Notes: generated by a model not told the origin, from the letters alone. DNA of 64,000 nucleotides from Hydrogenophilales bacterium (GCA_016703155.1 JADJCP010000004.1:248001-312000); one strand, 5' to 3'; shown: positions 26,707 to 36,044, counted from the first letter of the stretch. Numbers and translations: made by a program.

Positions 26707-27871
26707 TTAGTGCCCACCCCGGTAATCGACGTGACCGTCGATGATGGTGTAGCGCACCCGGCCCAGGACTTCCATGCCCAGGAAGGGGGGAGTTCTTGCC
26801 CAGGCTGGCCAGGGTTCTGGAACTCACCGTCCAGGGCTCTCCGGGGTCGAACAGGCACAGGTCGGCGGGGCCACCCACCGCAACTACTCCCGACTCGACA
26901 CCGAGTATCGCCGCCGGGCGCCGGGTCACCCGATCCAATGCCTGCGACAACGTCAGCCCCGTCTCGGCGGCCCACTTCAGGGTCAAAGGCAGGAGCAGTT
27001 CGACGCCGGTGGCGCCCGGATCGGATTCCTGGAAGGGCCGCTCCTTGGCATCGTCGTCGACCGGCGCGTGGTCCGAGCAGATCGCATCGATGACGCCGTC
27101 GCGCAGGGCCTGGCGCAGGGCATCGCGGTCGCGCTGGCTGCGCAGGGGCGGTATCAGGTGGCAGTTGGCATTGAAGTCGGTGGTATCCATCTCCGAAAGA
27201 TGTACGTGATGGATGCCGACGTCGCAGGTCACCGGCAGGCCGTCTTCCTTGGCCTTGCGCACCATCTCGACCGCCGCGCGACTGGACAGGCGGCACAGAT
27301 GTACCCGCGCGCCGGTCTCGCGCACCAGCAACAAAATGGTTTGCAGCGCCACGGTCTCCGCCGGTACCGGAATCGACGGCAGCCCGTAGCGCGCCGAGAC
27401 GATGCCATCGTGCACCACGCCATCCCTGGCCAGATGGTAATCCTGTGGGCGCAACCAGATCGGGAAGCCGAAGCTGTAGGCATATTCCATCGCCCGCAGC
27501 AGGACCAGGGTATCGATGATCGGCGCGTCGGCCTGACTGAAGGCGACGCAGCCGGCCTCGTTCAACTCGGCCATTTCGGTGAGACGCTCGCCCTGCAACT
27601 TCCAGGTCAACGCGCCAATCGGATAGACGCGCGGGCCGGGGCTGTTCTTGGCGCGGAACTTGAGCATCTCCACCAGGCCCGGCTCGTCGAGCGGCGGGTC
27701 GGTGTCGGGCGGGCAGGCCAGGGATGTAATTCCACCGACGGCGGCGGCATGCATCTCGGATTCCATGGCGCCCATGGCGACGATGCGCCCGGCGGCGATG
27801 TAGATGTCCTGAACCGCGTCGAACCCGCTGGCGGGGTCGATCACCCGACCGTTCCTGATATGGATCTTCAC
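26707..27871 (-). CDS. pyrC: Dihydroorotase-like protein (PyrC/PyrC' type), frameshifted and internally shortened
   Basis: About 387 aa when joined, roughly 40 short of the usual 420-425. Recognisable blocks are ITSLACPPDTDPPLDEPG, HHVHLSEMDT, the CSDHAPVDDDAKERPF loop and GVESGVVAVGGPADLCLFDP. Just after GRIVAMGA the normally conserved segment with the PGLxD..xRxREPG motif is missing, and the text jumps in frame to MESEMHAAAVGG. In catalytic enzymes this segment holds the HxH zinc ligands; non-catalytic PyrC' proteins lack those ligands but keep the segment. A six-base G run at about 26776 carries one extra base and breaks the last 25 codons. GTG start. Confidence 0.75.
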
Positions 27872-27887
27872 GAATGACTCACTCTAT

Positions 27888-28091
27888 TCAAGCGGCGGCG
27901 GCATATTCGACTTCGACGCTGCGCGGGTTCTCCATGCGCTTGGAAGCATCGAGGATTTCCATGCCCACGACATTGCCGGAGGCATCATAATCGATGATCA
28001 CGCCGGGCTTGTCCTCGTCACTTTCCTCGACGGGCGCGGAGCTTAACAGGATACGCAACACATCCACTTCGGGGTCGTAAACGACTTTCAT
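27888..28091 (-). CDS. DUF2283 protein, probable antitoxin partner
   Basis: A 67-aa protein of the DUF2283 family: MKVVYDPEVDVLRILL, then PGVIIDYDASGNVVGMEILDAS. Genes of this family are frequently paired with DUF4258 genes. Here the DUF4258 gene lies 2 bases upstream, so a type II toxin-antitoxin-like pair is the leading reading (inference). Confidence 0.8.
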   Translation of the reverse strand: MKVVYDPEVDVLRILLSSAPVEESDEDKPGVIIDYDASGNVVGMEILDASKRMENPRSVEVEYAAAA

Positions 28092-28093
28092 GG

Positions 28094-28342
28094 CTATCTC
28101 CAGTATTTGGCGATCTTGCTGGTCCGATACACCGTCACGACAACGGGCGGCTCATCCCTGTTGACAAAGACCCTGACCAGAAATTTTCGCCCATCGGGAA
28201 ATTCAATCACGGATTGTAAGGCCAGTATTCCGTCACGCTCTTCCAATCTCTGCCCCGGCGCCCGCAATACCTGGTCGACCACTTCGCGGGCAATGCCCCG
28301 GCGCGTCATTTCCGCCAGGGCGTGGCCGGAATGGCGCCACAT
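28094..28342 (-). CDS. DUF4258 protein, probable RNase-type toxin partner
   Basis: An 82-aa protein with the DUF4258 layout (SGHALAEMTRRGIAREVVDQVL, then FLVRVFVNRDEPPVVVTVYRTSK) that resembles the RelE-like fold. It begins only 2 bases after the pyrB stop and is followed by the DUF2283 gene. Its ribosome site must lie within the pyrB end, so its expression is tied to the pyrimidine operon. Confidence 0.78.
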   Translation of the reverse strand: MWRHSGHALAEMTRRGIAREVVDQVLRAPGQRLEERDGILALQSVIEFPDGRKFLVRVFVNRDEPPVVVTVYRTSKIAKYWR

Positions 28343-28344
28343 GT

Positions 28345-29313
28345 TCAGTTCCCCGCCACCATGCTCATCACCGCCATGCGCACGGCGATGCCGAAGGTCA
28401 CCTGTGGCAGGATCACCGAGTGCTTGCCGTCGGCGACGCCGGAGTCGATCTCGACGCCCCGGTTCATCGGCCCCGGGTGCATGACGATGGCGTCCGGCTT
28501 GGCCAGTTTCAGTTTCTCCTGGGTCAGGCCCCAGTACTTGTAGTACTCGCCCGCCGAGGGCAGCAGCGCGCCCTGCATGCGCTCGTTCTGCAGGCGCAGC
28601 ATGATGATCACGTCGCAGTCCTTGAGGCCGGTTTCCATCTTGTGATGGACGTGCACGCCCATGCTGGCGACATCGCGCGGCAGCAGGGTGCTCGGCGCGA
28701 CGACGCGCACCTCGGGACAGCCGAGCGTGGTCAGGGCATGGATCTGCGAGCGGGCGACGCGCGAGTGCAGCACGTCGCCGACGATGGCGACGCGCAGGTT
28801 GTGGAAGCCGCCCTTGTAGTGGCGGATGGTGAACATGTCGAGCAGGCCCTGGGTCGGGTGCGCGCAGCGGCCGTCGCCGGCGTTGACCACGGAGATGTGC
28901 GGCGCGACGTGGCGGGCTATCAGGTGCGGCGCGCCGCTGGAGGCATGGCGCACGACGAACATATCGGCCTGCATGGCCGACAGGTTGGCCACGGTGTCGA
29001 GCAGGGTCTCGCCCTTGCTGGTCGCCGAGGTGGCGATGTTCAGGTTGATGACGTCGGCGGACAGGCGCTTGGCGGCGATCTCGAAGGTGGTGCGGGTGCG
29101 CGTCGAATTTTCGAAGAACAGGTTGAACACCGCCTTGCCGCGCAGCAGCGGCACCTTCTTCACCTCGCGTTCGCCGACTGAGATGAACGACTCGGCGGTA
29201 TCCAGGATCTGGGTCAGGATGCGCGCCGGCAGCCCGTCCAGGGTGAGCAGATGGCGCAGCCGGCCGTCGGCGGTTAGTTGCAGGTTGGGTGTCAATAGCG
29301 GTTTGGCGCTCAT
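28345..29313 (-). CDS. pyrB: Aspartate carbamoyltransferase catalytic subunit
   Basis: A 322-aa enzyme of pyrimidine biosynthesis, joining carbamoyl phosphate and aspartate. Carbamoyl-phosphate site FENSTRTRTTFE, then HPTQGLLDMFT and the MHPGPMNRGVEID aspartate-side motif are intact. It overlaps pyrR by 4 bases (ATGA). A PyrC-like protein downstream suggests the ATCase/PyrC' complex found in pseudomonads. Confidence 0.94.
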   Translation of the reverse strand: MSAKPLLTPNLQLTADGRLRHLLTLDGLPARILTQILDTAESFISVGEREVKKVPLLRGKAVFNLFFENSTRTRTTFEIAAKRLSADVINLNIATSATSKGETLLDTVANLSAMQADMFVVRHASSGAPHLIARHVAPHISVVNAGDGRCAHPTQGLLDMFTIRHYKGGFHNLRVAIVGDVLHSRVARSQIHALTTLGCPEVRVVAPSTLLPRDVASMGVHVHHKMETGLKDCDVIIMLRLQNERMQGALLPSAGEYYKYWGLTQEKLKLAKPDAIVMHPGPMNRGVEIDSGVADGKHSVILPQVTFGIAVRMAVMSMVAGN

Positions 29314-29810
29314 GCTTCACCCCCACGCATGCGTAAATGCAGTCCGCCGGCGTCGTCCCGTTCCAGCGAGACATGCTGGCCCGGCGCCAGACGCAGTTCC
29401 GTGCCGACGAAGTCGGCGCTGATGGGCAACTCGCGGCCACCCCGGTCGACCAGCACCGCGAGCTTGATCGCCGCGGGACGGCCGTAGTCGAACAACAGGT
29501 TCATCGCGGCGCGCACCGTGCGTCCGGTAAAGAGCACGTCGTCGATCAGGAGGATGCGCCGGCCTTCGACCTCGAACGGGATCTGCGACGGTTTCACCTC
29601 GGGATGCAGGCCGATGCGCGAGTAGTCATCGCGATAAAAGGCGATGTCCAGGACACCGCGCGGCAGGTCGACGCCCAGCCTCGCCGCCAGGGCATCCATG
29701 ATCCAGACGCCGCCGGAATGGATGCCGACCAGGGCGCAGTCGGACTTGATCATGGGGGCGATCTGCCCAGCGAGGGCATCGATCAGTTCATTCGGGTTGG
29801 GTAGGTTCAT
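29310..29810 (-). CDS. pyrR: PyrR bifunctional regulator / uracil phosphoribosyltransferase
   Basis: A 166-aa phosphoribosyltransferase-fold protein with PRPP loop RILLIDDVLFTGRTVRAA. In Gram-positive bacteria PyrR controls attenuation by binding pyr mRNA; in proteobacteria its regulatory role is less clear. No PyrR-type RNA anti-antiterminator was recognised here. It overlaps the end of ruvX by 23 bases and pyrB by 4. Confidence 0.88.
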   Translation of the reverse strand: MNLPNPNELIDALAGQIAPMIKSDCALVGIHSGGVWIMDALAARLGVDLPRGVLDIAFYRDDYSRIGLHPEVKPSQIPFEVEGRRILLIDDVLFTGRTVRAAMNLLFDYGRPAAIKLAVLVDRGGRELPISADFVGTELRLAPGQHVSLERDDAGGLHLRMRGGEA

Positions 29811-30219
29811 GACGGCTCATATAGTCTTGAAGAATCTCCTGTGCCGCAAGGCTGTCCAGCGCTGCCTTGCGCTTGCGTCCATGGACGCCGGCCTCGTCGA
29901 GCCGGCTCTCCGCCGACACCGAGGTCAAACGTTCATCCACCAGCGCCACCGGCAAGCCGTAGCGGCCATGCAGCTGATTGGCGAAACGGCGGCAGCGCTG
30001 CGTCATTTCGTGCGCCTCGCCGTCCATCGACAGCGGCAAGCCGACCACCAGGCCGACCGGGCGCCACTCGCCGATGAGTGCGCCGATGCGCTCGAAACGC
30101 GGCGCATTGGCCTCTCCGGCGATGGTTTCCAGGGGATGCGCCAGGCGCGTCTCCCAATCGCCGACGGCGACGCCGATCCGTTTCAGGCCGAAGTCGAAGG
30201 CCAGGACCGCACCTTTCAA
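29788..30219 (-). CDS. ruvX: RuvX/YqgF Holliday junction resolvase-like protein
   Basis: A 143-aa RNase H-fold protein with the YqgF motifs AFDFGLKRIGVAVGD, LVVGLPLSMDG and VDERLTSVSAE. The chosen start is TTG 30219, which overlaps the algH stop (TTGA) and gives the family length; no ATG fits. The family processes pre-16S rRNA 5' ends. algH-ruvX adjacency is widespread in proteobacteria. Confidence 0.88.
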   Translation of the reverse strand: MKGAVLAFDFGLKRIGVAVGDWETRLAHPLETIAGEANAPRFERIGALIGEWRPVGLVVGLPLSMDGEAHEMTQRCRRFANQLHGRYGLPVALVDERLTSVSAESRLDEAGVHGRKRKAALDSLAAQEILQDYMSRHEPTQPE

Positions 30220-30776
30220 GCGTGACCGGCTTCTTCGGAGAGCATCGACGGATCGATGCCGAGCAGGTGCATGGCGGCAACGAAACGCGCTTCCGGCGGC
30301 AGGCCGAAGATCACCTCGGGGTCCGCGGGCACGGTGAGCCAGGCATTCTGCCTGATCTCGGCTTCGAGTTGTCCCGGCCCCCAGCCGGAGTAACCCAGGC
30401 TGATCAGTATCTGTTCCGGGCCGTTGCGCTGCGCCGTGGCTTCGAGGATGTCCTTCGAGGTGGTCAAACCGATCTGGGCATTCACTGTGAGCGTGGAATT
30501 CCACTCACCCACCGGGCGATGCAGCACGAAGCCGCGCTCGACCTGGACAGGCCCGCCGAAATACACCGGCTGGCCGCTCAATGCCACGTCTTCCATGGAC
30601 AAACCGAGCTGCTCGAAAAGTTTCTCTATCGACAGCTCGATGGGTCGATTGACGACGATGCCCAACGCGCCATCCTTGCCGTGATCGCAGATATAGGTCA
30701 GGGTGCCGGCAAAATTGGGGTCGACCATGTTGGGCATGGCGATCAGGAAATGGTCGGTGAAATTGCTGTCTTCCAT
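30216..30776 (-). CDS. algH: YqgE/AlgH family protein
   Basis: A 186-aa protein with NFTDHFLIAMPNM, ALGIVVNRP and YFGGPVQVERGFVLH, diagnostic for YqgE/AlgH. First gene of the algH-ruvX-pyrR-pyrB-pyrC run. The family is linked with alginate regulation in Pseudomonas, but its biochemical function is unclear. Confidence 0.9.
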   Translation of the reverse strand: MEDSNFTDHFLIAMPNMVDPNFAGTLTYICDHGKDGALGIVVNRPIELSIEKLFEQLGLSMEDVALSGQPVYFGGPVQVERGFVLHRPVGEWNSTLTVNAQIGLTTSKDILEATAQRNGPEQILISLGYSGWGPGQLEAEIRQNAWLTVPADPEVIFGLPPEARFVAAMHLLGIDPSMLSEEAGHA

Positions 30777-30880
30777 GGCGCGGATTGTACCCCGGCCCAA
30801 AGCGCCGCAATACCCGATTTCCGGATGGCCGTGCCAGGCCCAAGGTCTACTACAATCCGCTCTCCACTTCGACGCCCGAC

Positions 30881-32293
30881 ATGACCGCCACACTCGTCTG
30901 GTTCCGCCGCGATCTGCGCCTCGCCGACCATGCCGCCCTGGCCTATGCCCTCGACACGGGCGGCCCGGTGCATGCCGCATTCGTCTTCGACACGGACATT
31001 CTCGACACCCTGAAAGCGCGCGCCGACCGACGCGTCGAGTTCATCTGGCACAGCGTCGGCGCGCTCAAACAGGCACTGGAGCAACACGGCGGCGGTCTGT
31101 ACATCCTGCACGGTCCGGCGCGCCGCCTGATTCCGGAACTGGCGCAGCGGCTGGCTGTCGGCCAGGTACATGCCAACCGCGATTACGAACCAGCCGCCCG
31201 TGCCCGCGATGCCATCGTGGCCGACGCACTGGCCGCGCAAGGTCGGGAACTCTGCCTGCACAAGGATCAGGTCGTTTTCGACACCGACGAAATCCTGACG
31301 CTCGCCGGCACCCCCTTTCATGTCTTCACCCCCTACAAGCGCGCCTGGCTGGCGCGACTCGGCGGCGAGCACCTCGCCGTGTATGACAGCGAAGCGCACT
31401 ACAGCCGGCTGGCCGCCGCGCCGGATTCGGTCATGCCCGACCTGGCCGACCTGGGTTTCACGGCCAGCAACCTGGCCGAGTTGAATATTGTCCCCGGCGA
31501 GGCCGGCGCCCAAAGCCTGTGGCGGGACTTCCAGACGCGCATCGAAAACTACAAGACGTTGCGCGACTTTCCCGCGCGCAAGGGACCGTCCTATCTCTCG
31601 GTGCATCTCCGTTTCGGCACGGTCTCCATCCGCGAACTGGCGCGTCACGTCCTGGCCGACGCAGGGGAGGGCGCGCAAACCTGGCTGTCCGAACTGATCT
31701 GGCGCGAGTTTTACCAGATGCTCCTCTGGCATCACCCGGAAACCGTGGCGCGGGCCTTTCAACACCGCTTCGATGCCATTCCGTGGCCCAATCCGCCGGG
31801 CAACTTCGAGGCCTGGTGCACGGCGCGTACCGGCTACCCCCTCATCGACGCGGCCATGCGCCAACTGAACCAGACCGGCTACATGCACAACCGCCTGCGC
31901 ATGATCACCGCCTCCTTCCTGGTGAAAGACCTGCATGTCGACTGGCGCCGCGGCGAACAGTATTTCGCCGCCAATCTGGTCGATTACGACCAGGCCGCCA
32001 ACATCGGCGGCTGGCAGTGGAGCGCCTCGGTCGGCACCGACGCGCAACCCTGGTTCCGCATCTTCAACCCGGTGACGCAATCGGAAAAGTTCGATCCCGA
32101 GGGGGGTTTCATCCGGCGCTATCTGCCGGAACTGGCACCGCTGCCCGAGCGTTACATCCACGCTCCGTGGCGGATGCCGGAGACCGTCCAGGAACAATGC
32201 GGCGTGCGCATCGGCCGCGACTATCCGCCGCCCCGCGTCGACCATGCCGTCGCGCGTGTCGTGACCCTGGAACTGTTCAAGGCCTGCCCATGA
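30881..32293 (+). CDS. phrB: Deoxyribodipyrimidine photolyase
   Basis: A 470-aa enzyme with an N-terminal antenna domain (TLVWFRRDLRLADH) and a C-terminal FAD domain (GPSYLSVHLRFGTVSIREL, ELIWREFYQMLLWHHP, HNRLRMITASFLVKDL, WRRGEQYF, NIGGWQWSASVG, PWFRIFNP). It repairs cyclobutane pyrimidine dimers with light. The conserved Trp residues of the electron-transfer chain appear present. It is divergent from algH, and its stop overlaps the next ATG. Confidence 0.93.
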   Translation: MTATLVWFRRDLRLADHAALAYALDTGGPVHAAFVFDTDILDTLKARADRRVEFIWHSVGALKQALEQHGGGLYILHGPARRLIPELAQRLAVGQVHANRDYEPAARARDAIVADALAAQGRELCLHKDQVVFDTDEILTLAGTPFHVFTPYKRAWLARLGGEHLAVYDSEAHYSRLAAAPDSVMPDLADLGFTASNLAELNIVPGEAGAQSLWRDFQTRIENYKTLRDFPARKGPSYLSVHLRFGTVSIRELARHVLADAGEGAQTWLSELIWREFYQMLLWHHPETVARAFQHRFDAIPWPNPPGNFEAWCTARTGYPLIDAAMRQLNQTGYMHNRLRMITASFLVKDLHVDWRRGEQYFAANLVDYDQAANIGGWQWSASVGTDAQPWFRIFNPVTQSEKFDPEGGFIRRYLPELAPLPERYIHAPWRMPETVQEQCGVRIGRDYPPPRVDHAVARVVTLELFKACP

Positions 32294-32820
32294 CCGCGCG
32301 CGGCGTTGCCTTGATCGCCCATCCCGATACGCCATGTCCCGAAGTCGAGACTGTCCACGTGCGCGTTGAACGGGCAGAAACCGGCGGCCTGCGCCTGAAG
32401 TACACATTGACCGGTGATCTCCAGGCCGTGCGCATCCCGCCGCCCGGCGCCGGCAAGCGGCTCGACGAACTCTGGCGTCACACCTGTTTCGAGGTTTTTC
32501 TGCTGGGCGCCGATGGCCGGAGTTATTGCGAATTCAACTTCTCGCCCGCGGGCGACTGGCAGGCCTACGACTTCCGCGCCTACCGCGACGGTGGCGATCC
32601 GGCAGCCGTCGACCCGCCCATCATCAAGCGAACCGACGCCCTCGGAAACCTGCATCTCGACATCGCCTTATCACGCACATCACTGCCTGCCGGCCAACGC
32701 CTCGGCCTATCCGCCGTCATCGAAACCGGTACGGGCGAGATCAGCTACTGGGCCTTGCGCCATGCCCCCGGCAAAGCCGACTTCCACCATACTGACGCCT
32801 TCGCGCTGGAACTGACATGA
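32290..32820 (+). CDS. DOMON-like domain protein
   Basis: A 176-aa beta-sandwich protein resembling DOMON-like proteins (RHTCFEVFLLGADGRSYCEFNFSPAGDWQAYDF, then a later SYWALRHAPGKADFHH). It has no signal peptide and is probably cytoplasmic. Function is unknown, possibly ligand or heme binding by fold. Coupled by 4-base overlaps to phrB and to the next gene. Confidence 0.75.
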   Translation: MTARGVALIAHPDTPCPEVETVHVRVERAETGGLRLKYTLTGDLQAVRIPPPGAGKRLDELWRHTCFEVFLLGADGRSYCEFNFSPAGDWQAYDFRAYRDGGDPAAVDPPIIKRTDALGNLHLDIALSRTSLPAGQRLGLSAVIETGTGEISYWALRHAPGKADFHHTDAFALELT

Positions 32821-34025
32821 TCCAATTCGGCATCGACCGCCTGCTGCACGACCCTTCGTTACGCGCCCCGCTCAAGGGCCGCCGTGTCGCCCTGCTTGCC
32901 CACCCCGCCTCGGTGACCGCCGACCTGACGCACAGCCTCGACGCCCTGGCGACACGGCCGGACATCGCCTTGAGCGCCGCCTTCGGCCCACAGCACGGCC
33001 TGCGCGGCGACAAGCAGGACAACATGATGGAGTCGCCGGACTACGTCGATCCGGTGCACGGTATCCCGGTGTTCAGCCTGTATGGCACGGTGCGCCGTCC
33101 GACCGACGCCATGATGGCCAGCTTCGATGTCCTGCTGGTCGATTTGCAGGACTTGGGCTGCCGCATCTACACCTTCATCACCACCTTGCGCTATGTCCTG
33201 GAGGCCGCCGCGAGCCACGGCAAGACGGTCTGGGTGCTGGACCGGCCCAATCCCGCCGGCCGTCCGGTCGAGGGCCTGACCCTGCTGCCGGGCTGGGAGA
33301 GCTTCGTCGGCGCCGGGCCGATGCCCATGCGCCATGGCCTGACCCTGGGCGAGCTGGGCCACTGGTTCATCCGCCAACTGAAACTGGCGCTCGACTATCG
33401 GGTCGTCGACATGACCGGCTGGGCGCCGGAAGCGGCACCCGGCCATGGCTGGCCGCTGAATGAGCGTACCTGGATCAACCCCAGCCCGAACGCGCCCAAC
33501 CTGGGCATGGCGCGCTGCTATGCCGGCACGGTCATGCTCGAAGGCACGACGCTTTCCGAAGGGCGCGGCACCACCCGGCCCCTGGAGTTGTTCGGTGCCC
33601 CGGACATCGAGCCGGCGAAGATCCTGGCGCGCATGCACGCGCTCGCCCCGGACTGGCTGCGTGGCTGCCGTCTGCGCGAATGCTGGTTCGAGCCGACTTT
33701 CCACAAACATGCCGGGCAGCTCTGCGCCGGCCTCCAGATCCACGTCGAGGACGGCGGCTATGACCACGCCGCCTTCCGCCCCTGGCGTCTCATGGCGCTG
33801 GCCTTCAAGGCGCTGCGCACGCTACGACCCGACTATCCCCTGTGGCGCGATTTCGCCTACGAGTACGAACATGACCGCCTGGCCATCGATCTGATCAACG
33901 GCAGCGGGCTCTTGCGCGAATGGGTCGATGACGCCGAGGCGGCACCGGCGGATCTCGACGCCCTGGCGCATGCCGATGAGTCGGCCTGGCGGGCATCCCG
34001 CCAGGATTGTCTGATCTACCGCTGA
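32817..34025 (+). CDS. DUF1343 / NamZ-like exo-beta-N-acetylmuramidase family protein
   Basis: A 402-aa protein of the DUF1343 family: VALLAHPASVTAD, FGPQHGLRGDKQDNM, VDLQDLGCRIYTFITTLRYV, LDRPNPAGRPVEGL and a later TTLSEGRGTTRPLELFGAP. Characterised NamZ members release MurNAc from peptidoglycan fragments. No secretion signal is seen at the N-terminus, so a cytoplasmic cell-wall recycling role is possible. Confidence 0.85.
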   Translation: MIQFGIDRLLHDPSLRAPLKGRRVALLAHPASVTADLTHSLDALATRPDIALSAAFGPQHGLRGDKQDNMMESPDYVDPVHGIPVFSLYGTVRRPTDAMMASFDVLLVDLQDLGCRIYTFITTLRYVLEAAASHGKTVWVLDRPNPAGRPVEGLTLLPGWESFVGAGPMPMRHGLTLGELGHWFIRQLKLALDYRVVDMTGWAPEAAPGHGWPLNERTWINPSPNAPNLGMARCYAGTVMLEGTTLSEGRGTTRPLELFGAPDIEPAKILARMHALAPDWLRGCRLRECWFEPTFHKHAGQLCAGLQIHVEDGGYDHAAFRPWRLMALAFKALRTLRPDYPLWRDFAYEYEHDRLAIDLINGSGLLREWVDDAEAAPADLDALAHADESAWRASRQDCLIYR

Positions 34026-34074
34026 CGGTGTTTGGCGCTACACTGCGCGCAGCAGCACGATCCAGGAGGTATCG

Positions 34075-34290
34075 ATGCAATTGGAGAAATTCGGTTTCCG
34101 TATCCGCGCGCACAATGGCGCCCTGCTTGACCACTTGGTCATTCAGGCGGCCAACGCCGACGAGGCGCGTGCCAAATTGCTGCGCATGTACCCGCAGTGC
34201 GAAGTGTTGTCGAACTGGACCGAATCCCAGGGCGCCAGCAACCCCAACAGCAAGTCCTTCGAAGACATCGCCGACCTGCTCAATCACTGA
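34075..34290 (+). CDS. Small conserved-looking protein, unknown
   Basis: A 71-aa protein with a good CAGGAGGT ribosome site before ATG 34075. Its pattern (KFGFRIRAHNGALLDHLVIQ then ANADEARAKLLRMYPQCEVL) suggests a small alpha/beta fold. It stands alone between namZ-like and parA-like genes; no family is recognised. Confidence 0.65.
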   Translation: MQLEKFGFRIRAHNGALLDHLVIQAANADEARAKLLRMYPQCEVLSNWTESQGASNPNSKSFEDIADLLNH

Positions 34291-34303
34291 CGGCGCGGGC
34301 CGG

Positions 34304-35065
34304 CTAGATCAAGTTTGCGGCGCGCAACTCATCGAGCAGGGCCTGATAATCCTGCGCGCCCCGACTGTCCGACTTGTAGGCGAAGACATCCTTGCCCAGC
34401 GATGGGCTCATCGCCACGGCGACATTTTCCGAGATGACCGTCTCGCAGAGATCGTCACCGACCTCCTCGCGCAACCTGCGGCGGATATCCTCGCCCATGC
34501 GCCGCCGGCGGTCGAAGCGGGTGATCAGATAGCGGCGTGGCATGCGTCGCTTCAAGACCGGTTCGAGTGCATTCAAGGCGTGATCGATCTGCTTGGCGCC
34601 TTGCAAGGACAGGTAGTCGCTGGACACCGGGATCAGCACCGAACTGGCCGCGAAGACGGCACTGAGCGACAGCACGCCGACGTACGGACAGCAGTCGATC
34701 AGGACGTGGCCGGCATAATCCGACTCCAGGGTCTCCAGGCCGATGCGCAGCCGGTTCAAGGTCGACGGCCCCTTGCCGAACAGCGAGTCGACTTTCATCA
34801 ACTGGCCATGCGCCGGCAACAACTGCCCAAGGCCGGGCAACTCCTGGAGCAGTGCCCGCAAGGGCGTGGCATGGGCATACAAGGCGAAAAGGCTGGCATC
34901 CGGGGAGTCCGGCAACTTGTCGAAGATGCGCGTCAGATGCGCCTGCGGATCCATGTCGGCCAGGCAAACAGACTCCCCCGCGCGCGCCAGGGCTGCCGCC
35001 AGGTTTAGTGCCGTGGTCGTCTTGCCGACCCCGCCCTTGCAATTGAAGATCGCCAGTCGTGCCAT
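34304..35065 (-). CDS. ParA/MinD-family ATPase, stand-alone
   Basis: A 253-aa P-loop ATPase with deviant Walker A KGGVGKTTTALNLA, DMDPQAHLTRIF and HVLIDCCPYVG. There is no ParB or partition site beside it, so it is an orphan ParA of the type that positions chemoreceptor arrays or other cargo rather than replicons (inference). Confidence 0.82.
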   Translation of the reverse strand: MARLAIFNCKGGVGKTTTALNLAAALARAGESVCLADMDPQAHLTRIFDKLPDSPDASLFALYAHATPLRALLQELPGLGQLLPAHGQLMKVDSLFGKGPSTLNRLRIGLETLESDYAGHVLIDCCPYVGVLSLSAVFAASSVLIPVSSDYLSLQGAKQIDHALNALEPVLKRRMPRRYLITRFDRRRRMGEDIRRRLREEVGDDLCETVISENVAVAMSPSLGKDVFAYKSDSRGAQDYQALLDELRAANLI

Positions 35066-35148
35066 GCCCTAGAAGTCTCCCCAGCGTAGCCATTACCACG
35101 ACGATAGTGGAAAACCGCCGACTTAGCGAATGCTCGAGCCTGCGCGCC

Positions 35149-36018
35149 TCAACCCGGTGGCTGTGGCGTCAATACGGCCCGCACATCCGGATAACGCAAG
35201 CTGAAGCCGAGTTCGTCCTTGATGCGCCGGTTGCTCAAGCGCCGCGACTCGGCAAGAAAAGAGCGCATGGCCGGCGTTACCGCCGCCATGACTTCAGCCT
35301 TGGGCAGTCTGGGCGGGCGTGGCAGTCCGAGATGATCGGCCACCACATCGAACCAGTCGCCCATCTTCAAGCCGCTGTCGTCGACCGCGTGGTAGACCCG
35401 GCCGTGCCGGCCATGGAAGGCCGCGCACAAGGCCAGGCGGGCAAGATCTTCGGCGTGGATGTGGTTGGTGTAGATGTCCTCGTCGGACAACAGCGCCGGC
35501 AGTCCCTTGCGCACCCGCTCCTCGGGCATGCGGTCCTCGGCATAAATGCCAGGCGCGCGCAGAATGCTCAAACAGACGCCGTTGTGACGAGCCCAGGAAC
35601 GCAAAGTCCGTTCGGCATCGACCCGCCGTTTGGCACGTGCATTATGCGGTCTGGCCGGTCTTGTCTCGTCGATGCGTGCTCCACCGCAATCGCCGTAAAC
35701 ACCGCTGGTGCTGACGTAGACCAGGCTACGCGGTAAACTTGAGCGATTTAGTACGGCAAGCAGGCGGCGCGTACGCGGATCGGTCGCACCCTCCGATCGC
35801 GGCGGCGCGAAGTGCAGGACGATATCGGCGAGACCGGCGAGACGACTCAAGCCACCCGGTTCGTCGAGATCGCCGAGGATCGGCGTGACACCGGCGGCGC
35901 GCAGCAGGCCGGCGCGCTCAGGCGAACGCAGCAGGCCGAAGACACGGGCCTTGCCGCGCAGTAGTCGGGCGGCGCGCAAACCGATATCGCCGCAGCCGAC
36001 GATCAAGATTCGTAACAT
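35149..36018 (-). CDS. NAD(P)-dependent epimerase/SDR family protein (YeeZ-like)
   Basis: A 289-aa extended SDR with an N-terminal dinucleotide motif (ILIVGCGDIGLRAARLL), YVSTSGVYGDCGG with the catalytic Ser/Tyr region, and TNHIHAEDLARL near the C-terminus. The glycine motif GCGDIG differs from GxxGxxG, as in YeeZ-type proteins. ATG 36018 is preferred over TTG 36024. It is divergent from the reductase gene at 36045. Confidence 0.82.
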   Translation of the reverse strand: MLRILIVGCGDIGLRAARLLRGKARVFGLLRSPERAGLLRAAGVTPILGDLDEPGGLSRLAGLADIVLHFAPPRSEGATDPRTRRLLAVLNRSSLPRSLVYVSTSGVYGDCGGARIDETRPARPHNARAKRRVDAERTLRSWARHNGVCLSILRAPGIYAEDRMPEERVRKGLPALLSDEDIYTNHIHAEDLARLALCAAFHGRHGRVYHAVDDSGLKMGDWFDVVADHLGLPRPPRLPKAEVMAAVTPAMRSFLAESRRLSNRRIKDELGFSLRYPDVRAVLTPQPPG

Positions 36019-36044
36019 ACTCAAGCAATCATTAAGGAATCGAA

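Noticed and set aside
34304..35065. ParA gene as a sign of a plasmid or integrated element
   Set aside because: No ParB, parS, replication or integration genes nearby. Neighbours are housekeeping, so an orphan chromosomal ParA is more likely.
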